A stretch of DNA of 64,000 nt. It comes from Orenia metallireducens (GTDB lineage Bacteria; Bacillota; Halanaerobiia; Halobacteroidales; Halobacteroidaceae). The translations under genes were made by a program, and so were the position numbers. Shown piece by piece: positions 18,224 to 26,834 of this stretch. Location: positions 58,806 through 122,805 of the forward strand of contig NZ_LWDV01000007.1 of assembly GCF_001693735.1 (NCBI RefSeq). The letters are read 5' to 3'. Position 1 is the stretch's first letter, and the number at the start of each line of letters is the position of its first letter. The notes beneath the pieces were generated by a model that searched no databases, had not been told where the DNA came from, and was given only the letters and a program-made list of their open reading frames with translations.

Positions 18224-20097
18224 ATGAAATTAAATTATAAATTAAAGTTGAATTTAAAATTTAATCGTAATCTTGGACTTAAAAACAAACTTACGTTAGT
18301 CATGATTTGTTAACAGTTACTCCTCTATTAGTGTATAGCATATTCACTTATACTCAAGAGGTCACTAAATTAAAGAGAGATATTAGAGAAGAGAGTATAG
18401 ATTTGATAGATAATGCTACAAATACATTAGAGAATAATTTAACTCAAAGAATTAATTTGATAGAATATATTTCAGAATTAGACAGTATTAAGTCAATGAA
18501 CTATACTAAACAACTGTCCACATTGCGGGAAGTAAAGAATAAATTCCCCCTATTCGAAAGTCTTTATGTTATGAATAGAAACGGTGATTTAACATCTATT
18601 ACTAGGGAAAGTTTAGATAACTATAAAGATAAGCCTTGGTTTAAGCCTGCTATTAGTGGAGAGATTCAAATCTCTAAATCTTATATCTCAGAACAGACTT
18701 ACAGACCAACTGTAACCATTGCGGTACCCCTTAAAGATTACCACACAAGAATCATGGGGGTAATTGCAGCAGATATAAACCTTAAAGAATTACAGAAACT
18801 AGTTATACATAGTGCTACAAAAACCATCTATGTAATAGATAAAGAAGGCACACTGATTGCTCACCCTAACTATAGTGAAAAGGTTCTAAGACAGAAAAAT
18901 ATAAAGGATTCCCCTATTAACAAAAGAATAAGGGATAAGAAAGAAATTGACCTTCTAACCTATTACAATGGAAATAAAAAATTATTAGCTTCATATAAAC
19001 ATATTGAAACATTAGGTTGGGGAGTTATCATTGAAGAGAATGCTAAAGTGGCTTATAGTAAAGTTACTAATATATTAATTCGGACAATTGTGATTCTAAT
19101 CTTAGGAATTACCCTAGCTATTATAATAGTTGCTGTTAAATTCTCTAACTATATAATTGAGCCTATACAAGCGTTAATGGAAGGTATGAAAAGTGCTGAA
19201 AATCGTGATTTGACTGAATCTATCAATTTAACACAACAGGATGAAATAGGAGATCTGGCAAATTCCTTCAATAACTTAATTAGTAGCCAACGCTTCATTA
19301 TCAAAAGTTTAAATGAAGATATCCATAAACTTTCTGATGCAAGTCAAAGGGTCTCTTCTTCTGCCCAAGAGTCTGAAGCTACTATTGATATGACTAGCTA
19401 TAGCGTAGAAGAGATTTCTGCTAGTATTCAACAGATAGCCGCTACTAGTGAACAGATTAATCAATTTGCTCAAAGAAACACTGATGTAAGTAATGATGGA
19501 AAAATATTAGTTGACTCTTTTATAGACCAATTAAATAACTTGATTAAGTCTGTAAATAATACTAATCAAATTATCTTAAACTTGAAAAATAAGACTGATG
19601 AAGTTGGTAATATCATAAACATCATCAATAATATTGCTAAAAATACAAACCTCCTGGCTTTAAATGCCTCTATTGAAGCTGCCCGAAGTAGTGAAGGTGG
19701 TCATGGTTTCTCTGTAGTTGCCGAAGAGATTAGAAACTTAGCCAGTGAAACAACTAAAGCAACTGAGGAGATTACTAAATTAATCAATGAGACCCAACTA
19801 GGCAGTGATAAAGCTATGCATTCTATATCTTTAAGTAAGGACTTGACTGAAGGGAGCCAAGTTATTTTAGATCAGATTGGTACTTTCTTTAATAAGATTC
19901 ACCAATCATTATTAGAATCCAGTCAGCAGATAGAAGGTATCACTTTATCTACTAATGAAGCAGCAAACCATAGTAATGAGATCGTTACTGCTACTTCTAA
20001 TATTACAAATATCTCACAGGAATTGACCTCTTCTGCTAATCAACTGGCTGAGATGGGCGAGGAATTAAAAGAGATAACTGGAAGATTTAAAATCTAA
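18224..20097 (+). CDS. methyl-accepting chemotaxis protein with apparent -1 frameshift near the N-terminus
   Basis: A transmembrane chemoreceptor. The ATG at 18224 has a good ribosome binding site (AAGGAGAG) and encodes 29 residues in a frame that stops at TAA 18311-18313. The main reading frame, open from 18307 to 20097 (596 residues), continues in another frame. One extra T in the run at 18306-18308 would restore [15 protein letters not shown], a normal first helix. After it come a dCache-type sensor domain (to about residue 260), a second helix, a HAMP domain, and a signalling domain with the conserved hairpin tip ([27 protein letters not shown], in pieces). Either the gene is broken or the base was missed in sequencing. 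Confidence 0.85.
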
Positions 20098-20105
20098 AAA
20101 AACTC

Positions 20106-20134
20106 TTGCATTAAATTAATTAGTATGTTATTAT
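20106..20134 (+). promoter_or_regulatory. promoter of the tRNA-Leu gene
   Basis: TTGCAT (20106-20111), a 17-base spacer and TATTAT (20129-20134) lie 38 bases upstream of the tRNA. The spacing and position suit a vegetative promoter. Confidence 0.5.
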
Positions 20135-20171
20135 ATTAATTGTCGTTAAGGAAATTGACAATCTAATTTAT

Positions 20172-20259
20172 GCCGAAGTGGCGGAATTGGCAGACGCGTT
20201 GGATTCAAAATCCAATGGTCCTCGTGGCCTTGTGGGTTCGAGTCCCACCTTCGGTACCA
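20172..20259 (+). tRNA. tRNA-Leu, anticodon CAA
   Basis: An 88-base gene including an encoded CCA. The acceptor arms gccgaag / cttcggt close with a terminal G-U pair. The anticodon stem ttgga / tccaa holds the loop ttcaaaa, giving anticodon CAA. The long variable arm (tggtcctcgtggcct region) and the T arm gtgggttcgagtcccac are class II leucine features. It serves as the attachment site of the integrative element that follows. Confidence 0.96.
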
Positions 20260-20269
20260 CTTAATTTAA
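20187..20269 (+). repeat. attL direct repeat (tRNA-Leu 3' part)
   Basis: 83 bases from ttggcagacgcg to cttaatttaa, identical to 27972-28054. It overlaps the functional tRNA-Leu gene. Its anticodon stem-loop ttggatt-caaa-atccaa is a natural inverted repeat that tyrosine integrases often use as the core. Confidence 0.9.
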
Positions 20270-20338
20270 ATTGAGAATAAATTGAGTATTTTTTAGAATA
20301 CTTATAAAATTTAATAAACCAAACTCTCTAATCTGTAC

Positions 20339-20377
20339 ACTGGATTTTTAACAAGTTTTTTACTAATCCAATGGACA
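20339..20377 (+). promoter_or_regulatory. candidate integrase arm sites, left end
   Basis: ACTGGATTTTTAA (20339-20351) and TAATCCAATGGACA (20364-20377) lie between the tRNA and the integrase gene. Both motifs recur near the right end at 27907-27938, the first inverted. They resemble the TTGGATT..ATCCAA core of the attachment site, as expected for sites bound by the same recombinase. Confidence 0.5.
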
Positions 20378-20405
20378 GAATTTTTTAATTTAGGAGGGTT
20401 TTTTT

Positions 20406-21350
20406 ATGGTTAAAATTAAAATGAATAAGAAAAAACAGGACAAAACTTTAGAGGAAGGGTTTAAAGAGTTTTTAAGACATTGTAAAGTTAAAAACTTATC
20501 TGAAAGCACTATTAAGTTTTATAAGAGTGCCTACAATTATTACTTTAGTCAATTTCTACCTAAAGATACTTTAATTAAAACTATTGATAAGACAACAATT
20601 GAAGAATTTATTTTATTTATGAAAGATAACTATGACCTTAATAATACTTCTATTAATTCAAGGTTAAGAGGTATTAGGTCTATTATTAACTACTGGATTG
20701 AATTAGGTTACTTGAATAAGTTTAAAATTGATTTATTAAGGACACAAGAAAAGATTAAAGAAGTCTATTCAGATGAACAATTAGAAAAGCTATTAGTTAA
20801 ACCTAATATTAAAAAATACTCTTCTGTTGAATATAGGTCTTGGGTTATAGTTAATTATCTTCTTGCTACTGGTAACAGGGTTAAAACTCTAACAGAAATA
20901 AAAATAAAAGATTTAGACTTTGAAAGTGGTTATATTAACCTTCGACATACTAAAAATAAAAAAGCACAAGTTATCCCTCTTTCTAATTCTTTAATTAAAA
21001 TATTAAAGGAATATTTAGATTATAGAGAAGGAGAACAAGAAGATTATTTATTCTGTACTGTATATGGTAAAAAGATAAGCCCTGAAACTGTTAAAAAAAG
21101 TATTGCAAGGTATAACAGAAATAGAGAGGTTAAAATAACTTCTATCCATGCAATGCGTCATACCTTCGCTAAAAAATGGATTTTATCAGGTGGGGATATA
21201 TTCAGGCTTCAAAAGATTTTAGGTCATTCTTCTATTGAAATGGTTAAGAATTATATAAATATGTTTAAAGATGATTTAAAACAAGATTTTAATAAATTTA
21301 ATCCCCTTGAACAAATGAATAAACACTCTAAAACTATTAAGCTTAAATAG
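20406..21350 (+). CDS. tyrosine site-specific recombinase (integrase)
   Basis: A 314-residue integrase that should insert and excise this element at tRNA-Leu. The N-terminal SAM-like core-binding domain (about 15-110) is followed by the catalytic domain. All active-site residues can be placed: Arg158 (TGNRVKTL), Lys186 in the beta-hairpin (HTKNKKAQ), His248 and Arg251 (HAMRH), His274 (LGHSS) and Tyr283 (NYINM). The first ATG follows AGGAGGG. The gene reads away from the tRNA and ends in a good terminator. The lack of an N-terminal AP2-like arm domain places it nearer to XerC/D-like integrases. Confidence 0.95.
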   Translation: MVKIKMNKKKQDKTLEEGFKEFLRHCKVKNLSESTIKFYKSAYNYYFSQFLPKDTLIKTIDKTTIEEFILFMKDNYDLNNTSINSRLRGIRSIINYWIELGYLNKFKIDLLRTQEKIKEVYSDEQLEKLLVKPNIKKYSSVEYRSWVIVNYLLATGNRVKTLTEIKIKDLDFESGYINLRHTKNKKAQVIPLSNSLIKILKEYLDYREGEQEDYLFCTVYGKKISPETVKKSIARYNRNREVKITSIHAMRHTFAKKWILSGGDIFRLQKILGHSSIEMVKNYINMFKDDLKQDFNKFNPLEQMNKHSKTIKLK

Positions 21351-21362
21351 ACTTATAATGAG

Positions 21363-21391
21363 GTAGGGAATTTTATTTCCCTACTTTTTAA
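21363..21391 (+). terminator. terminator of the integrase gene
   Basis: The stem GTAGGGAA / TTCCCTAC (21363-21370, 21377-21384) is followed by a T-rich tail, right after the integrase stop codon. Confidence 0.85.
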
Positions 21392-21398
21392 TTTATTG

Positions 21399-21728
21399 TT
21401 ACCTTATATAAATCCAAGATATATCCTTGATTTCCTTTTCATCATTAGTCCTACAATTCTTTACTTCTCCTTCATCTTCTAATTGCTTTAATAATTTATA
21501 TACTTCTTCCATTTTCAACTTATTTAAAACATTCTCCTTAATATCTTTAGTTCTAAAAATATTATTGTTTGCAATTAAATAATCAATTATCTTATCTTTA
21601 TTTTTTTGTACTTTATCTTTCTTATACCCTCCATTTATCAGCTTCTTTAAAGGTTCACCTATTAAAACACCTATAAGAACACTAATAATATTAGTTATAA
21701 TTAAAGTTATTAAATTAATATCTTTCAT
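21399..21728 (-). CDS. membrane-anchored small protein with a winged-helix-like tail, unknown function
   Basis: A 109-residue protein with one N-terminal membrane helix (about residues 6-25, INLITLIITNIISVLIGVLI). A basic linker and a helical C-terminal part follow (KDKIIDYLIANN..EVYKLLKQLEDEGEV), which reads like a small winged helix. I do not recognise the family. It converges on the integrase gene and shares the terminator region. It may be an element-specific membrane regulator; this is a guess from topology only. Confidence 0.6.
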   Translation of the reverse strand: MKDINLITLIITNIISVLIGVLIGEPLKKLINGGYKKDKVQKNKDKIIDYLIANNNIFRTKDIKENVLNKLKMEEVYKLLKQLEDEGEVKNCRTNDEKEIKDISWIYIR

Positions 21729-21900
21729 TCCTACCCCTCCTAAACAAAATCTTATTATTAAATAACTTCTCTAAATAAGCTTGTAATACCTTCTATATTT
21801 ACTTTAAGAAGAATTTTTTATAATTTATTTGAAGGTAAAAAAATAGTTTTATGTAAATTACATATATACTATATAACATAAGGAGGAGTAATAAATAATT

Positions 21901-22458
21901 ATGACTTTTAAAAACAAAGCTACTAAATCAAAATTCAATTTAATTTTATTAATTATAGTTTTAATTTTTACTGTTACAAGTAATATATATGCACATTCTG
22001 GTAGAACAGATTCTAACGGAGGACATTATGTTAGAAGTAAAGGAACAGGATATCCTGTGGGTTCTTATCACTATCATAATTCAGGTTATTCAAATAATTC
22101 GACTAATATATCATCACTATTAAAAGATAATGAACCTACTAATAGTAATAATTATAAGCAACAATTATTAAAAATTGATTACTATAAGGCTTTAAAATTT
22201 TATATTCTCAACTATACTAATGATGAAGTTGAGTTGTTGCAAAAAGCTTTAAATCAATTAGGTTATAATTGTGGAGAAATAGATGGTTTTATTGGAAAAA
22301 GAACAATTTCATCTGTTGTTAAATTTCAAGAAAAGAATGAATTACAAGTCGATGGAATGGCAGGTAAACAAGTGAAAGAGGTATTAGCATCATTATCTAA
22401 CTTATATAAAGAATCAATAAATAGTAACAATATTAACTCTAAAAACGCTGTAAATTGA
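21901..22458 (+). CDS. secreted YHYH-motif protein with peptidoglycan-binding domain
   Basis: A 185-residue exported protein. A signal peptide (about 1-32, ending NIYAHS) is followed by the short HSGRTDSNGGH..GSYHYH motif seen in small secreted Firmicute proteins. After a linker, a PG_binding_1 domain occupies about 105-165 (EVELLQKALNQLGY..IDGFIGKRTISSVVKFQ). It should attach to the cell wall. The ATG follows GGAGGAG by several bases. It is the only obvious accessory trait gene of the element and is followed by its own terminator. Confidence 0.8.
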   Translation: MTFKNKATKSKFNLILLIIVLIFTVTSNIYAHSGRTDSNGGHYVRSKGTGYPVGSYHYHNSGYSNNSTNISSLLKDNEPTNSNNYKQQLLKIDYYKALKFYILNYTNDEVELLQKALNQLGYNCGEIDGFIGKRTISSVVKFQEKNELQVDGMAGKQVKEVLASLSNLYKESINSNNINSKNAVN

Positions 22459-22462
22459 CTTT

Positions 22463-22506
22463 AAAGCCCTACAACCTCCTGTTAAGAAGTTATAGGGCTT
22501 TATTTA
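22463..22506 (+). terminator. terminator of the YHYH/peptidoglycan-binding gene
   Basis: The arms AAAGCCCTACAAC (22463-22475) and GTTATAGGGCTTT (22489-22501) pair with one G-U and are followed by TATTTATATATT. Confidence 0.8.
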
Positions 22507-22689
22507 TATATTTTAAATACAGAATTTGAAGGTTTTTAACTTATGGGTGTCTTCCTTTTTCCTGTCCAATATTATCTGACTAAATCAATATTGCCTGTGG
22601 TTCTTACTTATAAGCTAATGAATTTAATCACCCCCTTAAAATTGATTATTAATTATCTTTTAAAAAGCAATTGCCTTTACCATATGGTT

Positions 22690-22974
22690 TCAATTACTGT
22701 CTTCATTATAGACCTTAACCCTAAAAAAACTTAATTGAGTTTCTACTTTTCCATTCCTTAATTGCCCTGTTCCTGAAGCAATTACTTCTTTTTTAGCTTC
22801 TACATCAAGCCCATTACTTGAAAATTCAACTTCTACCTTTGAAGATACATCATTATGATTTATTAGATTGATAATTATTTCATTGTAATTCTTACAAATA
22901 AACCACTCACTAACCTTATTATCACTTAAAGGTATATCAATACTATTATGTGTAATTATAGTTTCTGTTCTCAT
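22690..22974 (-). CDS. hypothetical protein of the integrative element, beta-rich
   Basis: A 94-residue soluble protein rich in alternating hydrophobic and polar residues (predicted beta strands) with no Cys pairs. The ATG has a strong AAGGAGGTGATT site. It is the last gene of the leftward operon. The end segment (QLSFFRVKVYN) is strongly strand-like, so a small beta-sandwich is plausible. No family recognised. Confidence 0.6.
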   Translation of the reverse strand: MRTETIITHNSIDIPLSDNKVSEWFICKNYNEIIINLINHNDVSSKVEVEFSSNGLDVEAKKEVIASGTGQLRNGKVETQLSFFRVKVYNEDSN

Positions 22975-22986
22975 TTAATCACCTCC

Positions 22987-23076
22987 TTAATTAGTTCTAT
23001 ATTCCCTTCTCAATGCTTCAATATCTTTCTTAAAACCTTCTATAAGTTGCTTTAATTCTTCAATTTCCTTAATCAT
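22987..23076 (-). CDS. 29-residue coiled-coil microprotein
   Basis: Encodes MIKEIEELKQLIEGFKKDIE plus a short tail (EALRREYRTN). The heptad pattern of Ile/Leu is clear. The ATG follows AAAGGGTGAT, and the stop codon lies 12 bases before the start of the next gene, so it sits neatly in the operon. It is too short for usual gene finders. Function unknown; small helical peptides of this type often dimerise with a larger partner. Confidence 0.5.
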   Translation of the reverse strand: MIKEIEELKQLIEGFKKDIEALRREYRTN

Positions 23077-23148
23077 ATAATCACCCTTTCAAGATATATA
23101 AAAAGAAGCTTCCCCCCTCTAAATAGTTAACAGTTAAACCCCTAAAAA

Positions 23149-23529
23149 TTAGTTGTTCACTTTTTCCCTATCTTGAAGCAAAAGCTTCTTTTCTTCTAAT
23201 TTAGTTTCTATCATAAAATTAATATAGTCATTAATCCAATCATCACTATTTAAAAGTAATTCCTCTGTTTCCTGTTCTCCTTCTTGCCTTGCCTTCTCAA
23301 TATATTTATTAACTAATTTAACTTTTAAAGCTTCCCTATCCTCTCTAAATACCTTTAATTCCTTGTCGCTTATATCTTTATCTAATAATCTAATAGTGGG
23401 CTTTATAATGGCTTCTGTAAGGTCATTTAAGAGGTCATTGAATACTTTACTATCATTAGTGTTCTTATTGCCTTTAAGCCTTTCAGAAGCCTGTTTAATT
23501 AGTTTCTGTGCCTGTCTGCTTACTCTCAT
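23149..23529 (-). CDS. hypothetical alpha-helical protein
   Basis: A 126-residue, highly charged, all-helical protein (Lys/Glu/Asp-rich) with the N-terminus MRVSRQAQKLIKQASERLKG. Its ATG lies inside the end of the preceding gene (4-base overlap at 23526-23529), which indicates coupled translation. No family recognised. Basic N-terminus and acidic C-terminus suggest a nucleic-acid or partner-binding role, but this is inference. Confidence 0.6.
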   Translation of the reverse strand: MRVSRQAQKLIKQASERLKGNKNTNDSKVFNDLLNDLTEAIIKPTIRLLDKDISDKELKVFREDREALKVKLVNKYIEKARQEGEQETEELLLNSDDWINDYINFMIETKLEEKKLLLQDREKVNN

Positions 23530-23756
23530 TGTCCTAACAACTCTTTTAGTTCCTGCATGGTTTTAGTCTGCTCTTTATAGGCTTCAAGTTCCTTCTCTTT
23601 ATATTCATACTCTGATTTTACTTTTAAATTATAAGTTCCTGCCTTTGCTATATCCTTTAATATTTCACCTGTCTTTACATCAATCTTTTTAGACTTAATC
23701 TGTTCTGCTAAATCCTCTAAAAAGCTTGATATATCTTCATGTGTCTTTAGTTTCAT
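23526..23756 (-). CDS. small helical hypothetical protein
   Basis: A 76-residue protein, strongly helical (KVKSEYEYKEKELEAYKEQ), with a 4-base overlap into the next gene. The N-terminal half (HEDISSFLEDLAEQIKSKKI) resembles phage or plasmid accessory proteins only in general character. Part of the leftward cargo operon. Confidence 0.55.
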   Translation of the reverse strand: MKLKTHEDISSFLEDLAEQIKSKKIDVKTGEILKDIAKAGTYNLKVKSEYEYKEKELEAYKEQTKTMQELKELLGQ

Positions 23757-23805
23757 TGTCCTTACACCTCCAAACTAATAAAAGGGTTGTTGCCGCACAA
23801 CCCCC

Positions 23806-24150
23806 CTACATTTTCAATTGTCCTATAAACTTATCCCAAAACTTGTCTTCTTCTGTGGTTCTATTTACTTTATCGTGATGTTCTTTTATTTGTTGCTCTT
23901 TCCATTTATCGTATTCTTCCTTGTCATAAGGCTTTAGACTTATTTCGTCTGTGCTTTGTTCTAACCTTTTTAATAATTCTATTTCCAAAGGTTCTTCTGT
24001 GGTGTATTCTCCCTGTGTCCTCTTTTCATTAGGTCTAAATTGTATTCCTTTCATTATCTGCCCTCTGTTCTTCCTTGTAAGCTTCTTAACCCCTCTTATA
24101 TAGCTTTTAGTATCTACATAGTAATAAGGATTATAAGAATAGAATTTCAT
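23806..24150 (-). CDS. hypothetical protein of the integrative element
   Basis: A 114-residue, charged protein with a Tyr-rich start (MKFYSYNPYYYVDTKSYIRG) and a helical Glu/Lys-rich tail ending FWDKFIGQLKM. The ATG follows AGAAAGGGTGATTAA. I do not recognise it. Position in the operon links it to the other small cargo genes. Confidence 0.55.
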   Translation of the reverse strand: MKFYSYNPYYYVDTKSYIRGVKKLTRKNRGQIMKGIQFRPNEKRTQGEYTTEEPLEIELLKRLEQSTDEISLKPYDKEEYDKWKEQQIKEHHDKVNRTTEEDKFWDKFIGQLKM

Positions 24151-24171
24151 TTAATCACCCTTTCTAATAGC

Positions 24172-24585
24172 TTAAATTAAGCCTTCTTTTTTAAGTTCTT
24201 CAACAAGTGCCTTTTTCTTGGCTTCTGCTAATACTTCTTTTACTTCATCACTCTGTAAATAGTTTGCTTTAGTCTTTTCAAGTTGATTTAATTTCTTTTC
24301 AAGCTTCTTCATTTTACTGTGTTCGTCTGATTGTTTAAGCAATAACATTGTTTTTACTTGTTGCCTACTGTCAAACTTAACTACTTTGTGATTTTTAGCT
24401 TCTTCCATTTTCTCTTTTTCTAAAGCCTGATAGTCCTTTGTTACCTGTTCTAATTCCTTTTTAGTTTCTTCAATCTCATTATTCAATTCTGATAATTCAA
24501 TATTCTGTGTATCTGTTTCAACTCCTGAAAACTTTGCCCTCAACATTTCTAACACCTTTTTATTATTCTCTGTTGATTTACTCAT
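24172..24585 (-). CDS. coiled-coil hypothetical protein
   Basis: A 137-residue protein that is almost entirely coiled coil, with Glu/Lys/Gln-rich heptads from about residue 28 to 115 (ELNNEIEETKKELEQVTKDY). It begins 3 bases after the stop of the preceding gene, so the two are tightly coupled. No catalytic motif is visible. Confidence 0.55.
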   Translation of the reverse strand: MSKSTENNKKVLEMLRAKFSGVETDTQNIELSELNNEIEETKKELEQVTKDYQALEKEKMEEAKNHKVVKFDSRQQVKTMLLLKQSDEHSKMKKLEKKLNQLEKTKANYLQSDEVKEVLAEAKKKALVEELKKEGLI

Positions 24586-24588
24586 AAT

Positions 24589-24780
24589 TTAACACTCTCC
24601 CTTTTCTTCTTTTAGTAGTTTTAAGAATAATTCACTCATTTGGTCTTTAGTTACATTTTGATTTTTTCTTTTCTTACTACCTTTGATTAAAATATCCATG
24701 TGCTTCTTTAAGTCCATATCTTTGTAAGTTTCATAACCATTATGATTATTTATTAACTTGTCAGTAACATCAACTAACAC
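24589..24780 (-). CDS. small hypothetical protein
   Basis: A 63-residue basic protein with a GTG start 2 bases after the stop of the excisionase-like gene. The middle is Lys-rich (ILIKGSKKRKNQNVTKDQ) and the end helical. Spacing to both neighbours and a GGGGGAA site upstream support it being real. No family recognised. Confidence 0.5.
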   Translation of the reverse strand: MLVDVTDKLINNHNGYETYKDMDLKKHMDILIKGSKKRKNQNVTKDQMSELFLKLLKEEKGEC

Positions 24781-24782
24781 AA

Positions 24783-24959
24783 CTATTCCCCCTTTGTGCT
24801 TTCCTTAATGAAGTTAATTAATGATTTTAAATTTATCCTGATTGCATTACCAAACTTAACACTTTTCAACTGTTTATTTTCAATATATTTGTAAACTGTC
24901 TTATCTGAAATATTTAAACTGTCTGCAACTTCCTTTACAGTTAGGAATACACTATCCAA
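24783..24959 (-). CDS. excisionase-like MerR-type HTH protein (58 residues)
   Basis: Starts at a TTG 8 bases after AGGAGGTG. The sequence FLTVKEVADSLNISDKTVYK, followed by YIENKQLKSVKFGNAIRI, is the standard HTH_17/excisionase winged-helix pattern: helix, turn, recognition helix, then a wing with a basic loop. In integrative elements such proteins act with the integrase in excision or regulate the cargo operon. The start codon and short length explain why it is easily missed. It heads the run of small genes to its left. Confidence 0.8.
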   Translation of the reverse strand: MDSVFLTVKEVADSLNISDKTVYKYIENKQLKSVKFGNAIRINLKSLINFIKESTKGE

Positions 24960-25065
24960 AACTGTCCACCTCCTTATTAGTGGGGTCTTAACTTTTTCTT
25001 TCTTCTCTACCCCTTCTATTATGTAGGTGGTTAAGGTAGGGTAAATATCACAAAAAATAAAAAAA

Positions 25066-25109
25066 ATTATATCAGTTCCCCCTGTTGCTTAATTACTGAT
25101 ATAATTCAT
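25066..25109 (-). terminator. terminator between the 25117 gene and the excisionase-like operon
   Basis: The arms AATTATATCAGT and ACTGATATAATT are separated by about 18 bases, with a T-run downstream on the minus strand. It splits the leftward genes into two transcription units. Confidence 0.7.
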
Positions 25110-25116
25110 TTATTCT

Positions 25117-25533
25117 TTATTCTTCCTCTGATAAATAACTTGTAGCTTCTTCATGTCCGTGATTTTTAGCTTCTAATAATTCACCTTTACTTAAATCTGA
25201 TATATTCCACTCTTTCCTGTCGCTTCTCTTGGTTCTTCTGTAAAATTGATGTTTATTCAAATAAGGCTTATCGAACCCATACTTTTCTTGTGTGTTGCTT
25301 GTTTTATAAGGGTCATTTGCCCTATAATACTCTTTATCTTCTTTCCATAAATAAATGTCTGTTAGGTCTTCATCATTTATTACATTCTCTTGATTAAGTT
25401 GGGTCAATATTTCCCATTCTTCCTGTTCTGCTAACCCCTGTAATATTCTTGTTTTAGCACTACTTTCTCTATAATATGCTTTATGCTTTCTTAATTCCTC
25501 CTTAATTTCTTCATATCCCTTCATAATTAACAC
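25117..25533 (-). CDS. hypothetical protein of the integrative element
   Basis: A 138-residue charged protein (many Glu, Lys, Tyr, Trp). It begins MLIMKGYEEIKEELRKHKAY; a second in-frame ATG three codons in has better spacing to AAGGGTG. The middle has DIYLWKEDKEYYRANDPY. No family recognised. It lies between the rep-like gene and the excisionase-like gene and is followed by a terminator. Confidence 0.55.
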   Translation of the reverse strand: MLIMKGYEEIKEELRKHKAYYRESSAKTRILQGLAEQEEWEILTQLNQENVINDEDLTDIYLWKEDKEYYRANDPYKTSNTQEKYGFDKPYLNKHQFYRRTKRSDRKEWNISDLSKGELLEAKNHGHEEATSYLSEEE

Positions 25534-25678
25534 CCTTCCTTTAAATTATTTTATGATTTAGTGATAATTTAAAGGATTTAACCACCTATATAGTATAGGA
25601 TTTGTCTTTCATTCCCCCTGAAAGATTAAATCCTCCATTATTTCCTTAAATAATAATTTTTTTCACCCTTTCAACTAC

Positions 25679-25713
25679 CTTCATTAAGTGGTTTTATACT
25701 ACTTGATGAAGGT
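25679..25713 (-). terminator. hairpin after the rep-like gene
   Basis: ACCTTCATCAAGTAGT pairs with ACCACTTAATGAAGGT in the minus-strand transcript, directly after the rep-like stop codon. The U-tract is short, so it could be a terminator or a processing stem. Confidence 0.55.
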
Positions 25714-25724
25714 CTTTTTTACTT

Positions 25725-26711
25725 TTAATATACTTTATCTACTGTCTGATGTCTTGGGTCATTCTTTAATCTTTCTTTTTCCTTTTTCTTTTCTTCAAGT
25801 CTTAAATCTTCTTGAACCCAATGAACCACTTGATTAATGATAAAGTCTTGTTTTAATCCAAATAAAGTTGGTTTTGGGTATTTTATATCTTTGAAATGAA
25901 AATCATATCTATCTGAATATTTTTTTAATATACTAACTATCAATTTAGTTTCCACACCATTATTAATAAATAGGTTTTGGGCTATATTGATATTAGAATT
26001 ATTAACCTGTGTTGTTTCATTAACTAACTCTTTGAATAATAAAACAATTTCCCTTGCAGTTAATTCTTTATCAACTTCAACCTTCTTCATCACTTCTTTA
26101 ATTTCTTTAGAATAATTAGTTCTATTTACCCCTTCTTCTCTACTATTAGGTGTAATTATATTCACCTTATATCTGTTCTGTTGTGTTACTAAATCACCTA
26201 ACCCTTGAATACTTTCTAATACAGTTATTAAAGCAGTTCCTTGAATACTTGTCCTTTTTAATTTAGCAATAATATCTGTAATGGTTCTTTTACTTCTTCC
26301 TATACATTCCCCTAAGTATTCCCTTTTAGGATTAACAAACTTATCTTTGTTACCTTGTAACTTATAAAGTATTAAATATAGCACTTTATCCCTGCTATTT
26401 AGGTCTTTGTGTTCTAATATAGGCAATGGTATTCTTGTATAATTCCCCTGCCCCCTGACCTTTTTAAAGTCCTTATATGGCTTTATAGAACCTTCCACCT
26501 GTTCAATATATCCTTTATCCTCTAACCTCTTTAAACAGGCAGGAATTAAAGCATTATTAACACCTGTCAATTTACTTAATTTAGTGTTTACTATCTTATC
26601 TTCATTCTTGAACCAATCCAACCCACTATATACCATTTTATCATTGAATTTTAATTCTTTATCTTCCAATACTTCATTAGGTATAATTACCCAACTTTCT
26701 GCCTTAATCAT
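25725..26711 (-). CDS. replication initiator-like protein with winged-helix domains
   Basis: A 328-residue protein. The N-terminal two thirds holds two winged-helix-like units: NDKMVYSGLDWF..LSKLTGVNNALIPACLKRLEDKGYIE, then SRDKVLYLILYKL..YLGECIGRSKRTITDIIAKLKR. This is the layout of plasmid Rep and DnaD/RepA-type initiators of Firmicutes. The C-terminal 60 residues end in a short helical basic tail. Iteron-like repeats lie just upstream of its start, as for iteron-controlled Rep genes. The start ATG follows AAAGGGTTGATTAA. A pure transcription regulator is the main alternative. Confidence 0.65.
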   Translation of the reverse strand: MIKAESWVIIPNEVLEDKELKFNDKMVYSGLDWFKNEDKIVNTKLSKLTGVNNALIPACLKRLEDKGYIEQVEGSIKPYKDFKKVRGQGNYTRIPLPILEHKDLNSRDKVLYLILYKLQGNKDKFVNPKREYLGECIGRSKRTITDIIAKLKRTSIQGTALITVLESIQGLGDLVTQQNRYKVNIITPNSREEGVNRTNYSKEIKEVMKKVEVDKELTAREIVLLFKELVNETTQVNNSNINIAQNLFINNGVETKLIVSILKKYSDRYDFHFKDIKYPKPTLFGLKQDFIINQVVHWVQEDLRLEEKKKEKERLKNDPRHQTVDKVY

Positions 26712-26741
26712 AATTTAATCAACCCTTTCATAGTTAATTTT

Positions 26742-26834
26742 TAATATCCTGCTATACTCTTTTTAATATCTTGCTATACACCCCCAAAAAAATTTTTATT
26801 ATTCTGCTATACCCTTTTTAATTTCCTGCCTTCT
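26742..26834. repeat. phased iteron-like repeats upstream of the rep-like gene
   Basis: Copies of taatatcctgctatac occur at 26742-26757 and 26764-26779 (one base differs). A third (tattattctgctatac) is at 26797-26812 and a partial one (taatttcctgcc) at 26819-26830. Start-to-start distances are 22, 33 and 22 bases, which are two, three and two turns of DNA. A further copy (aaatttcttgctatac) is at 27098-27113. Arrays like this bind Rep at plasmid origins and also repress the rep promoter. Confidence 0.65.

Noticed and set aside
22543..22734. a 63-codon rightward ORF
   Set aside because: It has no ribosome binding site, lies in the tail of a terminator and overlaps the opposite gene.
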